DNA of 64,000 nt. Source: Collariella sp. IMI 366227. Taxonomy: Eukaryota; Ascomycota; Sordariomycetes; Sordariales; Chaetomiaceae. The position numbers were made by a program, and so were the translations under genes. Below are positions 23,504-35,107 of this stretch, piece by piece; position 1 is the first letter of the stretch; each line of letters begins with the position of its first letter. The notes under the pieces are model-generated. The model did no database searches, had not been told where the DNA came from, and saw nothing but the letters and a program-made list of their open reading frames with translations. The DNA lies in contig JAPEUS010000008.1 in NCBI GenBank assembly GCA_027946355.1, positions 310,001-374,000 of the forward strand. Reading direction: 5' to 3'.

Positions 23504-24729
23504 TTAGGCCGCATTCTTGTCTCTCCGCTTGCCCATGTTCCGCACCCGCGGCGTGACCACCCACTTATTGACATTGCTCTTGACGCGCGTCTTGTAGCCG
23601 CCCTTGGCCGGCGTGCCCCATGGGCTGACGGGGTTCCGGTTACCCTTCGACTTACCACGGCCACCACCGTGGGGATGGTCGTCTGGTCCAGGGTCAGCGA
23701 CCGACCGGTCATCAAGGGAGAAGAAAACGGAAAAAGAAATGCTGGGATCGACCCGGACGTACTCGCGTTCATAGCCACACCTCTGACGGTGGGCCTGATG
23801 TTCAACCACCTGCTCCTTCCAGCCTTGCCCAACTGCCTGTACTGGTGCATGATATTGCTGGCGACGCCGACGGTGGCGCAAGCGTCCTTGCTGACCTTGC
23901 GGATCTCACCGCTCTGCAGCCGGACAATGACGTGCTTGCCCGTCATGACCTTGGTACCGTCGTCGCGGGTCTCTTCCTCCTTCGAAATGATGGTCGCATA
24001 CGTTCCAGCGCTGCGGCAGAAGACCGCGCCGCCGTCTGATCGAGACCCGAGGTTGTACACGACCGTCCCGACAGGAATCATGTGCATCGGCAAGCAGTTT
24101 CCCCTCCACGCCGTCCTCGCGGCCAGAATACCGGGATCGATAACGCCGCCCATGCTCTCGAGAAGGTCCTGGGGAATGCCGGCCCGGTAGCTCTGCACCA
24201 CGTCTCCCGCGCGCATGCCCTCAGCCGCGACGATGTAGGTCTTCTTGCCCGTGGCCTGCTCCGTCAACAGCGCAATGTGAGCGCTGCGGCCCGGATCGTA
24301 CTCGATGCGATCGACCGTGTGCGGCCCCGGCGTCCACCGCTTGAAGTCGACCGTCCGAATTCTCCGCTTAGCACCACCACCACGATGTCTGATGGTGATG
24401 CGACCCGTGTTGTTCCTTCCACCTTTCCCATGGCCCTTCTTGGGAAATGTCAGGGGCAGGTATGGCCTACCCTTCCACAGGTGGTCGTTAATCGGCCTCT
24501 TGAGATGGCGGAGACCGGGTGTCCGCGGCTTGTAGGTTCGCATCTTGACGGCCTGCACCTCGGACGAGGGGGCGCCAAAGGCACCATGGGTGGAGCCGGA
24601 GGCACTCGTGGTTGTTACTTCGGCCGAGTAGGGTCTGATCGGGTTCAAGCTCAGGCGAAGGGCTCGCTGGCAGAGCATCGAGATGGATGCTGCCCCCGCA
24701 GCCAGGGGGCGGAGGTGTGGCTGCAGCAT
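23504..24729 (-). CDS. RML2: Mitochondrial large-subunit ribosomal protein uL2m (RML2/MRPL2)
   Basis: This is a core protein of the mitochondrial large ribosomal subunit that contacts the peptidyl-transferase centre. The preferred start is the ATG at 24729 (MLQPHLRPLAAG), which gives an Arg/Ser-rich presequence of about 40 residues. An upstream in-frame ATG at 24861 is possible. Exons 24729-23763 and 23682-23504 give about 381 residues. The body is bacterial-type L2: PRTPGLRHLKRPIND, NNTGRITIRHRGGGAKRRIR, YDPGRSAHIALL, and GNCLPMHMIPVGTVVYNL. The conserved C-terminal loop reads AMNANDHPHGGGRGKSKGNR across the intron and retains the key histidine. The end is PRVRNMGKRRDKNAA. The frame is clean. 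Confidence 0.95.
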
Positions 24730-24916
24730 CGTCGAGGGGTCTTTGAGGGCGCAAGCTTCGACCGAATCCGGGGAAAGGAGCACTGACAACAGAGTGTCAA
24801 TGCCGGCGCATCGAGAGGGGGCCGGTGTCCTGGGAGGCTTGCGACGGTGCTGGGCGGCCAATTGGCTGCAGAGGTCAGTCAGGACTCGATGTGGTGATGG
24901 CGAGCCGGTCGTCCCG

Positions 24917-25144
24917 TCAACTCCCGTAGTAGTCGTCGCCGGTGGTTCTGCGCCGGTCGACTTTGGAAAATTGCTCCAGCCAGACGATCACTAGGCCCGT
25001 GCACCAGACTGAGAGCAGCACGAAATAGGTGGCTGGTGCATTTGCGGCGTCCTGGCGCGTGGAGCCACAGCCCCGCCTCCAGCGCGAAAAACGCGGGTGT
25101 CCTGGAACGACAGGGGTCTGCAGAGCTACCCCACGATGGGCCAA
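24917..25144 (-). CDS. Small single-TM protein, possibly mitochondrial (unknown)
   Basis: A 75-residue open frame without introns. The first 35 residues are Arg-rich and poor in acidic residues (HPRFSRWRRGCGSTRQDAA), like a mitochondrial presequence. One transmembrane segment follows (ATYFVLLSVWCTGLVIVWLE), then a short charged tail ending DDYYGS. This architecture is common for small inner-membrane proteins of respiratory complexes, but I do not recognise the family. It sits 190 bp upstream of uL2m on the same strand. It could be a chance frame, although the basic N-terminus, TM and tail order favours a gene. Confidence 0.42.
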   Translation of the reverse strand: MAHRGVALQTPVVPGHPRFSRWRRGCGSTRQDAANAPATYFVLLSVWCTGLVIVWLEQFSKVDRRRTTGDDYYGS

Positions 25145-26073
25145 TCAAGGAGCGGTTGCCCCGTGGTTGCCCTTGTTGACAGTGGATTCAGGAACGGGCA
25201 AGCACGCTCTGCACCGACCGCGTCACTGGAGAGTACCAGGTACCTCGACCTGCCTTTTAACACAGGCAGCTCTCCGTTGCTTCCTGCACCTGCTCTGTTC
25301 TCATTCACCACATTCTCTTTTGATTTTTCAAAAGACACCAAGTTGGCGGCTTGTTTACCTTTCTTACAGCCTACAGACATTTTTTCTCAGCCTTTGGAGT
25401 CGATCTGGTCGTGTTGAGCCGAGTTGTACAGACCCATTTCGACGCGTTCCCAGGGCGGAAGGACCCACATCCAAGCTTCGCGCACGTCGAAGCCACGATC
25501 GCGCGGGTACCTGGTACCTCACTCGCCCCGTCTCCCATCACGTCTGATTTGGCCTTGGCCCGTCCCACTTTCGACCTCCCTTCACTCGCGAACCCTCAAA
25601 GACCCCATCCGACTCTCCACCAGCACTTCTTAAAAACAAGACAGCTCTGCTTGCACGCCAGCATCCTCCCTCGACATCGCCAACACCTCCACGACAACGC
25701 CCATTCCCGACCCCCCGGCCCTCGACATTGCCAATCGGCAAGCCGTTGTAGAATCAATCGATCCTCCGCCCGAGACCACGACATCCAGCAGAGCGCGTCA
25801 CAGCCCTAGACTCAGCAATTGACGTCGGCCAAGGACGCGTTTTGATAGACTCCCCGAGCCATATCAATCCCTCGACACGACATATCCGCCTGGTCGTCTG
25901 TTATTTCTGCATCCTTGGTCAGTGGTGTCCGCTTGTTTACTGTCGCCCGAGCTGCCCTGTCGCGTCGACAATCCCTCAGGCGACCCATCAGCCTTCCGAA
26001 CGCGTCGTAGCTAACCTGTCGACAGCTTGTCTAGCATTCGTTCGTGCACTTAATTCATATTCCAACGGTCATC
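25145..26073. promoter_or_regulatory. Upstream region of cyclin B (bidirectional with the small minus-strand gene)
   Basis: About 930 bp lie between divergent starts. The second half is rich in CT/CA and CGAC steps, as in long fungal 5' UTRs. No separate gene is supported. Confidence 0.5.
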
Positions 26074-27771
26074 ATGCCGATTGTAAGTCATCACGCCTAG
26101 CCAAGTCGTGTCTTGACGCGACTTGGCATCCCACTCAGGCCATGCCATAGTCAACGCTAACCCGAACGTCAGACTCGGACAACAAGAACCGTCCGTTCGG
26201 TGACGAACGAGAACGATGAGAACAGCCATGCGACAGCCCGCGTTACCCGGGCCAAGGCCGCTGCCACTTTGACTGTCGACGAGCTTGCCGTGCCCACCAA
26301 GGCACTGCAGTCAAAAAAGACCGCCGTCAACGCCAATGCCACGCGGAGGGCGCGTTCTGTTCTTGGCGATGTCAGTAATGTGGCCAAGTCCGAGGTTGCG
26401 GACGGCAAGAAGCCTGCTACCAAGTCTGGTCTCGTGTCCAAAGCCGCCCAGCCGACGGGCGTTCAGAAGAAGACAACTACCCGCACAGCACTTGGCACCA
26501 AGGAGGCCAACAAGAAGCCCGAGAAGCGCTCGGGTCCCGGCTCCATCGTCGCCCAGAAGCGCAAGATGCTGAACCCCGCGTCTCTCAAAGCCCCTGTCAA
26601 GGATGAGGCTCCCCGAAGAGGACGAGCCGATTCGCAAGAAGGCTCACAAGCAAGAGCCTGAGAAGAAGCTGAAGGCGACGGTCAAGGCCGAGGAGCCTGA
26701 AGTCAAGCCTGCGCCCAAACCTGCACCCAAGGAGGCTGCTCCCGCGCCGGCACTGCTTCCCGTGGAGGCTGAGCAGCGTCTCGAGATCCCCGAGGCTGCC
26801 AGGTCCCTCGATGACGAGGACTTCGATGACCCGTTGATGGTCGCCGAATATGCCAACGACATTTTCGAGTACCTCCGCGATCTCGAGACCACCTCAATGC
26901 CTAACCCCCAGTACATGTCACACCAAGACGATCTAGAGTGGAAGACCCGCGGCATCCTGATCGACTGGCTCGTCGAAGTTCATCTCCGGTTCCACCTCCT
27001 CCCCGAAACTCTCTTCCTTGCCGTCAACATCGTCGACAGGTTCCTTTCTGAGAAGGTGGTCCAGCTCGACCGCCTTCAGCTGGTCGGCATCACCGCCATG
27101 TTCATCGCTTCCAAGTACGAGGAAGTTCTCTCGCCTCACATTGCTAACTTCCGCCACATTGCCGACGATGGCTTCACCGAGGCCGAGATTCTGAGCGCCG
27201 AGCGGTTCGTCCTCGCGACGCTGAACTACGACCTGAGCTACCCGAACCCCATGAACTTCCTCCGCCGCATCTCCAAGGCCGACAACTACGACATCCAGTC
27301 GCGCACCATCGGAAAGTATCTCATGGAGATCAGCCTGTTGGACCACCGCCTTATGGCCTACCGCCCCAGCCACATCGCCGCGGCTGCCATGTATCTGTCG
27401 CGTCTGATCCTGGATCGTGGTGAATGGGTAAGTCAATCTCGCTGGGCAGCCTCCAAGAACCTAAGCTAAGACTGTTATCCTAGGACGATACGCTGGAGTA
27501 CTACGCTGGGTACTCCGAGGAGGAGATCCTCCCCGTGGTTGAGTTGATGGTCGACTACATGGCCCGCCCCGTAATTCACGAGGCCTTCTTCAAGAAGTAT
27601 GCTGGCAAGAAGTTTCTCAAGGGTATGTCTTCCCGTTCTACTCCCGACTTTTGGGATTGCTTTTTTAACCTCATCCCAGCTTCTATCCTCACGCGCTCGT
27701 GGGCTAAGAAGAACGCGCACGTCTACGGCATTCTTGACATCCATCTGACTCTCGATGAGGTCTCCTCATAG
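26074..27771 (+). CDS. B-type mitotic cyclin (NimE/Cdc13/Clb family), one frame break
   Basis: This is the regulatory subunit of Cdk1 that drives G2/M. A three-codon first exon (ATG 26074, MPI) is joined over the intron 26083-26172 to TRTTRTVRSVTNENDEN. Further introns are 27428-27483 and 27623-27679, with the stop at 27771, giving about 497 residues. A destruction box RSVLGDVSN (RxxLxxxxN) lies near residue 60. The acidic/Lys linker is followed by the cyclin boxes: YANDIFEYLRDLE, KTRGILIDWLVEVHLRFHLL, ETLFLAVNIVDRFLS, GITAMFIASKYEE, then the C-terminal fold with TIGKYLMEISLLD and AAAMYLSRLIL. One extra C in the run 26611-26614 shifts the frame in the linker between D-box and cyclin box; APEEDEPIRKKAHKQ continues one frame over. 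Everything else is intact. Confidence 0.92.
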
Positions 27772-30036
27772 AGTGTCCCACCTCTTATGTCGCACTACCC
27801 GCAGTGCGACACGCATTCCTATGCTGTAGGGTGTCTGGATACCACGCTGTGGTTGGATTCGCCGCCTTGACGACACTTCATGACTATAGATTCACGACAA
27901 GGATCTCGACATCTTCATCGACACACTTTATCCATCGACGGAGAGGCGGCGTCTTCTCCACAGTATTGTCGGTCTAACAACTTTTTGTGTTTCGTTCTGT
28001 TTTTCGTTTTTTACACACTTTCTCAACCCCCTCTATCATTTCTCTCAACATGGGATTCTTATCGCGACGGCGCCAAGGGTTGTGTTTACAGGCAGGCGGG
28101 GAAATGGTGTTTGGGTGGAGTGTCGTTTTCAGCCCCCCATAGGGCAAATTTTGCTTTTCGCGCTATTGAGCTATCTCTTGCTCGAGGCTTGGATGCCGCC
28201 CTCCTGTTGCTGGAATACTGGGTTCTCTGAGTTCCTCCGGTCCCCCCTCTGCGGGGATGACTTTCGGGGTGGTTCCCGGCGCACATTGGTCGCTGCATAA
28301 TATGGGCTGTGGGGAGAAAACGGGGTCTGTGATGATGGCGTGGTGGTAGACGTGGGAAAGGTTTGGGCGAGAGCCCGTTGTTTGGTTGGGTTTGGAAGGC
28401 CTGTTTCGTCATCTTCACTTGTTGGAGATGGCGAGAAAGGCGAGAAAACTGTGTACATACATACCATTGTTGGGTTTGGCCTCGGGTGACGAACGGTATT
28501 TAGGCATTGGAATGGGAGCATCGCATTGTCCTCGTTATCCTGCTTCTGCAGAAACGCGTGATTACTGGGGCACTGTGGGGGCATCGGAATAGGGGTGAGA
28601 GGGCAGCGTCTGTCGGTGCCCGTTTCGAGAGATGTTGTCATGACAACCTTCCTCTCCCGTCTCATCCACCCGCTGGGGTAACACGAGCGGACAACACCGG
28701 AGGAATTACCAAGGGGAAAGCAAGCAAAACAAGGGGGTGGGTCCGCATGCATGCGGGCTCGTTGCCACAACGATTGTGGCCATGGTTTCTCGAGTCGACG
28801 CGTTAAGTCGGAAAGAAGGCAGCTGAAAGATAACTACTTGTAGTGGCAAAGCGAGATGCACTCTGAGTCCCATTAACTCTCTCTAGAGGCCTGTTCGCCG
28901 TCCTGGGTATCCGTCTGTCTAGACTACTGTGCTCCAAGAACGTTGACCGATGCCCCATGCAAAAATCCTCTTCCTCACTGTTTCCCCTTCTCTAAACCCT
29001 ATGAACAAGTCGCGCTGATCCTCTTGCCTCCCATTAACATCGTTCACGGTAGTGATCTGCACAATACAAAGAAGCCCTTCTCAGAACACCAATGACTCCT
29101 AATAATCCAACATGTACGGCGTGAAAAGCAGATTCAACCAAGCCCCTGTGGAGATGTGAACCGAAGATTAAGTGTCCTTAAACTGAAGGAACGGAACCTA
29201 AACCAACTGTGCGACCCAACCAGCGGCCCAAACCAACGTCCCAAGCCAACAACTGATGGACCGGTGCGGGTATAAAACAAGAAAGAAGAGAGAAGAGAGA
29301 GAAGACAAGAGAAGTCGGCCGTGACGTCTGCTGAGAATGAGGTAGCGAGTTGATCCGGTCGTTGATCAATCTCAAGCGCCCGCCAGTAACACATGCCTTG
29401 AGCAGAAAGTTACTTTGCCGATGATGAAGCCGTGTGTTGGTGGGGTTGGCTCTTCCAATAAGCCATTGGGTTTGTTGTTGCTGGCTCCTTGCTTCTTTGT
29501 TCCACTGCCAGTCTGTCCACAACACCCGACTCACTTATGATTGCTCATTTTGCCCTTGCCAAGGCCTTGTGACTTGGCACGTGGATCTTGGTTTTCGAAA
29601 GGCGTTGTTCCAATGGGATGGATCCATCTGGAAAGCTGGATGACTGTTGTATTGAGTGCTCAAATTTAGGTTGGCTGCGGAAAACAGTCTGTTGGTTGCT
29701 TTGTTGCTATAGATCCCAAGTGCGCTTGGTCTTTGACCCTTTCGCGGTATAGGATGGGCCCTTCCCAGCAACATGGTGCTGACTGAATCAAACATGTCAG
29801 TACAGACTTCTGAAGCTTGAAGAGAGGCTTCACTAACCTCTGTGCCTTTTTGGTACATTCCCGATTTCAGACTTCCGAGGAACAGTTCGCCCCGTGAAAC
29901 AAGAAATATACAACTTGCCTTGCCTGTCAGATCTTGGGTTGGGGAAGTCGTCTGCTGGTTGTCAAGATTGTGAAAACGGCAACGCCATTTCTTAGACTCA
30001 TATCCAACCCTCCCCTCTCGCTTTTCCCTCCTCCCC
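27772..30036. other. 2.3 kb gene-poor region
   Basis: This holds the cyclin 3' flank and the 3' flank of the next gene, and has T- and GA-rich patches. The only frame that looks partly protein-like is minus-strand 28770-28171 (Pro/Ser/Thr-rich, with TVFSPFSPSPTSEDDETG). It has no recognisable domain and I rate it near 0.25. No RNA gene was seen. Confidence 0.4.
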
Positions 30037-30912
30037 TTACAACTCCTCCCCAACCGGCACACACTTCATCCCCTTCGGCTCCCTCCACTCAGCCAAAAGT
30101 TTCTCCGCCACCTGCCTACACCTCTCCACGGTCTGTTTGGCGACAGGCTTCGCCTTCTCCTGGACAAGTTTCCTAAAGTTTCGACCTCGGCGCTGGTGAA
30201 AGCCCATGTAGGTGGGAATGCGCGAGGCATTGGAGACTATAGACAGGTTGTCGGCGTCGCCCTCGTGGTGGGTGTAGCTTTTCTGCTGGAGCTGGGCGAG
30301 GGTCTGGGCGAAGGGGAGATTCATGGTTTCCATGGCGGACTGGTCGTAGGTGGTCGGGTCGCTGGCGGTTTTGCGGCGGAGGGGGCCGCCGTCTTGGGAG
30401 TCGTCGACTGGCGGGAGGAAGGCTCCGGGGAAGATGGGGTGGGAAGGAGTGGTAATCTGGAAGCGCTCGTCCTTCTCTGAGGTGATGGTCGTGTCGTTCA
30501 AGGTTGAGAGCGCGTGCGGTCCCGGTGCCTTGGTGATGCCAATGTCGTCTTCATTTTGCGTAGTCGCAACAGCCGATCCGGGCAGTTTCTGAAAGATGGT
30601 GGGTGACCTATCAACTGCAACACACTCGCCGTCGTCGAAAGAAACGTCCTTGACCTCAACATAAACAGCGCTCTCGCTATCATCTTGGTCGAACTCGCTC
30701 ATGATTCCGGAATTGCCCAATCTCGTCCTCTCCACGCAAGGACCCTCCTTCGCACGCGACAGATAGCTCTCAAGGGGCACAAGTCGGCAGTGTTTGATTG
30801 CGAATAATCCAGTTTCCAATGCTGGCTGACACTTGGGAATCAGGATGTGTTTGGCCAGTCGGGGGTCGAGACTAGCCAGCTGTTTGTAGAAGGAGGGGAT
30901 GAAGCCAAGCAT
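30037..30912 (-). CDS. Hypothetical protein, 291 residues, intronless
   Basis: A single open frame starts MLGFIPSFYKQLASLDPRLA and ends at GEEL. The N-terminal 65 residues are mildly basic. An acidic middle follows (SEFDQDDSESAVYVEVKDVS), then a low-complexity Pro/Thr part. The C-terminal 65 residues are basic and helical (FHQRRGRNFRKLVQEKAKPV, RCRQVAEKLLAEWREPKGMK). I see no catalytic motif, signal peptide or clear TM. Amino-acid bias and length argue for a real gene, and the function is unknown. An internal Met (MSEFDQDD, about residue 71) is an alternative start. Confidence 0.6.
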   Translation of the reverse strand: MLGFIPSFYKQLASLDPRLAKHILIPKCQPALETGLFAIKHCRLVPLESYLSRAKEGPCVERTRLGNSGIMSEFDQDDSESAVYVEVKDVSFDDGECVAVDRSPTIFQKLPGSAVATTQNEDDIGITKAPGPHALSTLNDTTITSEKDERFQITTPSHPIFPGAFLPPVDDSQDGGPLRRKTASDPTTYDQSAMETMNLPFAQTLAQLQQKSYTHHEGDADNLSIVSNASRIPTYMGFHQRRGRNFRKLVQEKAKPVAKQTVERCRQVAEKLLAEWREPKGMKCVPVGEEL

Positions 30913-32750
30913 GGTGGCGGCGAAGACGGCTTTTAATGCTGCAATTCTCGTGTATTAGCGTGCCGGTCGTCTTTCTCTGCGTATTTTTGTTAAGAATCCG
31001 CGAGGAAGACGCAGGTGACGGCCGTGAAAAGAGAAAGCGAAAATCACAAGGTCGGTCGTGAAACTCGTGAAGGAAGGTGGCCGGCGGGAAGAATTTCAAA
31101 CCGCGTACTTTCGAAATGAGAACCGGATTTCGGCGGCATGGCGAGAATTTTGTGCTTTCTGAGCGCCGAGTATTTCATTGAGGGTTTGTTTACGGGGGCA
31201 TGAAGTGGTCGTCGTGTGATAGTTGGGATGAAAACAAACCGGCCCCGCGTAAGTCACCACAAGGAAACACAGAACAGGAAGGGAAGCAAGCCAAAGAAAC
31301 GCGGTTGATGCCAGAAAATGCATAGGAACTCATGATAACTTCCTTAACCATTTTGGTAAACAAAAATAAAGATCAGATCGCTTACCTGTGCCATGGTGGT
31401 TCTTAACCACCCCTTTCTTTTTGCCGCTTGATCTTTCCCAAGCTGACCTTCACGTTCACAAGGACTTTCCGCATGCCAAGCTGGAATCGCCCTCGGGAAG
31501 GGCGATTTGAAGGCCACCCTGTTGCGGAGACCTCAACTCCCTCCATCATAAAATGCCAGCTCCCGACGAGGGAGATACCGTCACTGTCGCTGTCGAGAGC
31601 CATGAATTGCATAGCGCCGTGGGTAGGTTGCGGTGGTTGTTGGTAATTATGTGCAAAGAACGTCGTTTCTTGATGAATGATTCAGTAGTGTTCGTTCCTG
31701 CTTGAAGTAAAGAACAACCTGTTCAGTCAACCAAGCCGGTGGAACAGATGACGCATGTCGTCCGAAAAGCCTCTGTGCGCTCGCACGCACATATGTGTAA
31801 GTCGCCCGGACATGGTTTGCTGCCCGACTCCAGCTGTCAGCAGCAGCAGCAGCAGCAGTCCTGTGCTCTGCGCCGCGCATGGCAGGCCGAGGCAGAGGCT
31901 GAAATTCATCGTTGTCCAAACCACATCAAATCAGCAAGTAAGGCGTGACAGCTTTTGTCTGGAGAGATGTCGTGTCGCTGCCACGTCGACACCAGGCGGC
32001 ATGTGTGCAAGGGTTGGCGGGCCACAGAGCATGGTCAGCCTCGGTGAAGTGGCTCATTTTTTTATGTGGTCCGACCGCTGACCTTAGGGAAAGGCCGATG
32101 CGTTCCTGCGTTCCTGCGGGTTGATGTCCGGTTGAACATTGCTTCCGGCCCAAGTTATCGGGTGACGTTGTGAGGACGGGACTTGATTGTGTAGATAGAG
32201 GTTCATAAGTCAACCTGCATCTGACCAATCAACGCCCACCTTCTTCAACCCCCTGGTGTTCCGGCCTCTTACAAGTCTGAGACAGTCAGGCCCAGGTCCA
32301 GGTGAGGACTTCCAGCCAGCAGATGCTGATCTGTATGCATGCAGAAGGGGGGACCTGCATATTTCTGCATCATCTTATGCTGTGTATTACAAAGGGTTGC
32401 TTTGCTGAATCTGACGCTGTGATGGCCTCGCACAGAAGGACCGGGCGCAAGGAGGAACTCCAGGTGAGCCAGAAAGAATATCTCATTGAACTGGCTAGAC
32501 GTCAATAAAAAGCTGTAAATAACGGTAGAATCATTCATTGCCACATGGCACCTCCATCGCTCCTCTAACGCCGTTACCCAGCCCAAATCCCGTTCATACC
32601 CATCCCTAACCATCCCTCCCACCCCGTCCCACCCGTCAAAAAGTAAGATTAAGTCGTCGTAAGATAGTCGCCCAAGAGTATTTCCTTTTTCCCCCTTCCA
32701 TCTCCTATGTTCCTCATTCCCATTCACCAACTCCATAGCCAGCAACCATC
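30913..32750. other. Gene-poor region with a CAG microsatellite
   Basis: There is no supported gene. Bases 31838-31858 are seven CAG units. Short frames, such as minus-strand 31612-31403, lack family features. Confidence 0.4.
31838..31858. repeat. (CAG)7 microsatellite
   Basis: Seven exact CAG units in apparently non-coding sequence. Confidence 0.9.
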
Positions 32751-33056
32751 TCAAAACCTCCCCATCCTCTCTTCCAAACTACAAAACGTCGCCGCCGGCC
32801 TTGGCTCAAGGATATGTGTCGGCCGCTCCTCCTCATCGTGATGGTGTCCCGGCATTCCCAACGTCTTCTGGCGCAACACAATGCTGTTGATGGTGCTGCT
32901 GACGGGCGAGCTTGTGTGTGAGGCGCTGTCGGTGCTGCTGCTGCTGCTGGCCCGCGAGGATGTGGATGAGGCTGATGACGAGCGGCGGAAGGAGGTCCGG
33001 ATGTGGTGCCGCGAGAGACGGGAGGTGAGGGAGTGGAGGCGAGAGGGGGGTTGCAT
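32751..33056 (-). CDS. Small Ser-rich hypothetical protein
   Basis: About 101 residues from an internal ATG at 33056 (MQPPSRLHSLTSRLSRHH); the open frame extends to an ATG at 33248. The sequence has a Ser-rich middle of more than 25 residues. The C-terminus is more structured: INSIVLRQKTLGMPGHHHDE, then EPRPAATFCSLEERMG. That C-terminal composition looks like a conserved small fungal protein, but I cannot name it. There are no introns. It may be a chance frame in GC-rich sequence. Confidence 0.42.
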   Translation of the reverse strand: MQPPSRLHSLTSRLSRHHIRTSFRRSSSASSTSSRASSSSSTDSASHTSSPVSSTINSIVLRQKTLGMPGHHHDEEERPTHILEPRPAATFCSLEERMGRF

Positions 33057-35107
33057 GTTAATGGTGGTGGTGAGGTTGGTTGGTGTGGGCGGTAGTGTAT
33101 AAGTAGGTTCAATGGTCCCAAGTGGGTGTGTGTGATGAAAGTGAGGCGCAGCCTGGCGTGTTGAAAGAAGCGAAGGGTATATTGCTCGTAGGGTTGTCTG
33201 ATGTCTGTGAAGATGAAAGGAAGGGCAGGTTGTTGTCTTGGATGCCAAAAGGACGGGACGATCTGTTGTCTAGCACAGATCAAAGGGTAGAGGGTATGCC
33301 AGTGGTGGTGAGTCTTATTTTCCGTCGGCGACGGGTTGGAAAGCGTAAAGTGTGTGGACGAAGGAAGGACAAAGCACTCACTTTAAGTAAACGGCCCGTC
33401 TCAAACCAGGAGGGATGTGGTGGTCGTCAAGAGCGGATGCCAGGGGTGCCAAGGACCCAGACTGAGGGCAGGGGATCAGCAGGGGGAGGGCTGCCGAGGC
33501 GGAACCGACTTGGGACAGATCACGACACGGGAGCAGGCACAGCCTGGCTCGGAGGGGAGGGAGAAGGGGTGCCTAAGGTAAGAGCGATGAACCGGTGTTG
33601 TGGCACATCCGTCATGCGTTGCTGGGATGGAATGAGGGGACCGTCCCTTGAAGCACTCCCTCAAGATCAAGACTTGGAACCATCTAGAGAGACAAGGAGG
33701 AGGTAGACAGGGAGATGCTGTCTTCTCTGTGCCTGTTGTGGCAATGCGATTGCCGGCGCAACCGGCTGCTCAGGCGCACATCAGCCCGACAGTCCCGGAC
33801 ATTTTCAAGATCCTCGACAGACACTTCATCATTATGAAAAGAGAACTCGGCCTCAAACTGGCTCTTCGTGCCCAGAACGTGGATGGACGACGTGTTGGGT
33901 CATGGGTGACGTTGAGGCCAAAGTGGGGCCATCGAAAGAAGAAAGACGACCACCTGAAACACCCGACACCCGCGTCAGACCATCCAATGCCGAAATGGTA
34001 CTTAGCGTACAGTATCTCTGATCCCGCAGAAAGATTGACCTAAGAGTTGAGTTGGTCAACAGCCTGAATGACCACAGTCTGTCGAGATAACCAAGACTCA
34101 AGTGGCGTTGAGGATGGATGTTGGAGTTGTTGATGCTTCAGTGGTTGGTCAACTGGGAAGAACCAGAAGTGGGCACTGGGGGCACTGGGGAAGCTGTGTG
34201 ATCGCCGTTACAGGCAGGAGAGTGTCCACACTTGGTGGTGGGCCCCTGCGCTATCAGGGGTTTGAACCATTCTGTTTCAACTCTCCCGCCCTCTCTGTCT
34301 CCCTCTTAACCTCTTCCGACTTCGCCACACAACAACATCCACAACCTCTCTTCCGGCCAGAGTCAGTTTGATTTATGGGCTTCTCCCAGGCTTCTGGAAC
34401 ATCGTCTGTTGAGCATTCGAGAGGGGCAACAACGTGTCGTCCCATGGCTGTGTTGAGAGAAAGTTGACATGGTCATCCTCTCCTCGTCTTCGAGAAGCCT
34501 TTGAGGATAGCAGCGGCTTAGATGACTGATGATACCACTCATGACTGCAGCTCTCCCTTTACGACCAATCTCAACACCATCCTGCCTCGTATCATACACA
34601 TCCCACGCTGTACAGCAGGCAGGGGGCCTTCACAAAAAAAAGGGGGGTCTCAGCGGCTGGCTCTTCCAAGGTGTCCATGCAACCAACCCAAGTCCATATT
34701 CGTCTAAAGGAACATCCCTTCTAGCCCATCGACTCCCAACAGGTATTACACATCACCACCAGCAATACACAACACCATGCAACAACAGTCCTGTAACTCG
34801 CTGCCCCAAGCGCGCCAGTTCTTTTTGCAAATTCAAGCCTGCCTGCCTACCACCCAGCCTTGCATTCCCCATTATCATCGCTCATAAAGCCAGACACAAC
34901 CAAGCCAAGAAACCCATATTCCCGCGCCAGACGCCACGCCAAAGCATCACACGATGTCCAATCCTCCCGCCACCCCGTTCATTCTGACAAGCATAACAAT
35001 TGCACCCAGCCCCCTCTAAAACCCTCCCTGTCCCCATCCACTCCTCCTCATCGTCGTGGCACTCCTCCTCAAACTCTCTACCCACACCGAATTATCCAAC
35101 ATATCCC
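33057..35107. other. 2 kb without supported genes
   Basis: This is upstream sequence of the small gene and the 3' flank of cch1. A direct repeat of the unit gggcactggg lies near 34176-34192. From about 34700 to 35107 it is C/A-rich, as in a 3' UTR read on the opposite strand. I see no gene. Confidence 0.45.

Noticed and set aside
24082..24786. 234-codon plus-strand frame
   Set aside because: It is antisense to uL2m, which is strongly conserved on the other strand.
28171..28770. 199-codon Pro/Ser/Thr-rich minus-strand frame
   Set aside because: The composition is partly protein-like, but there is no domain, no exon support and no good start context.
31838..31858. CAG repeat as a polyglutamine coding exon
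   Set aside because: No flanking exon or domain supports coding, so it was kept only as a microsatellite.
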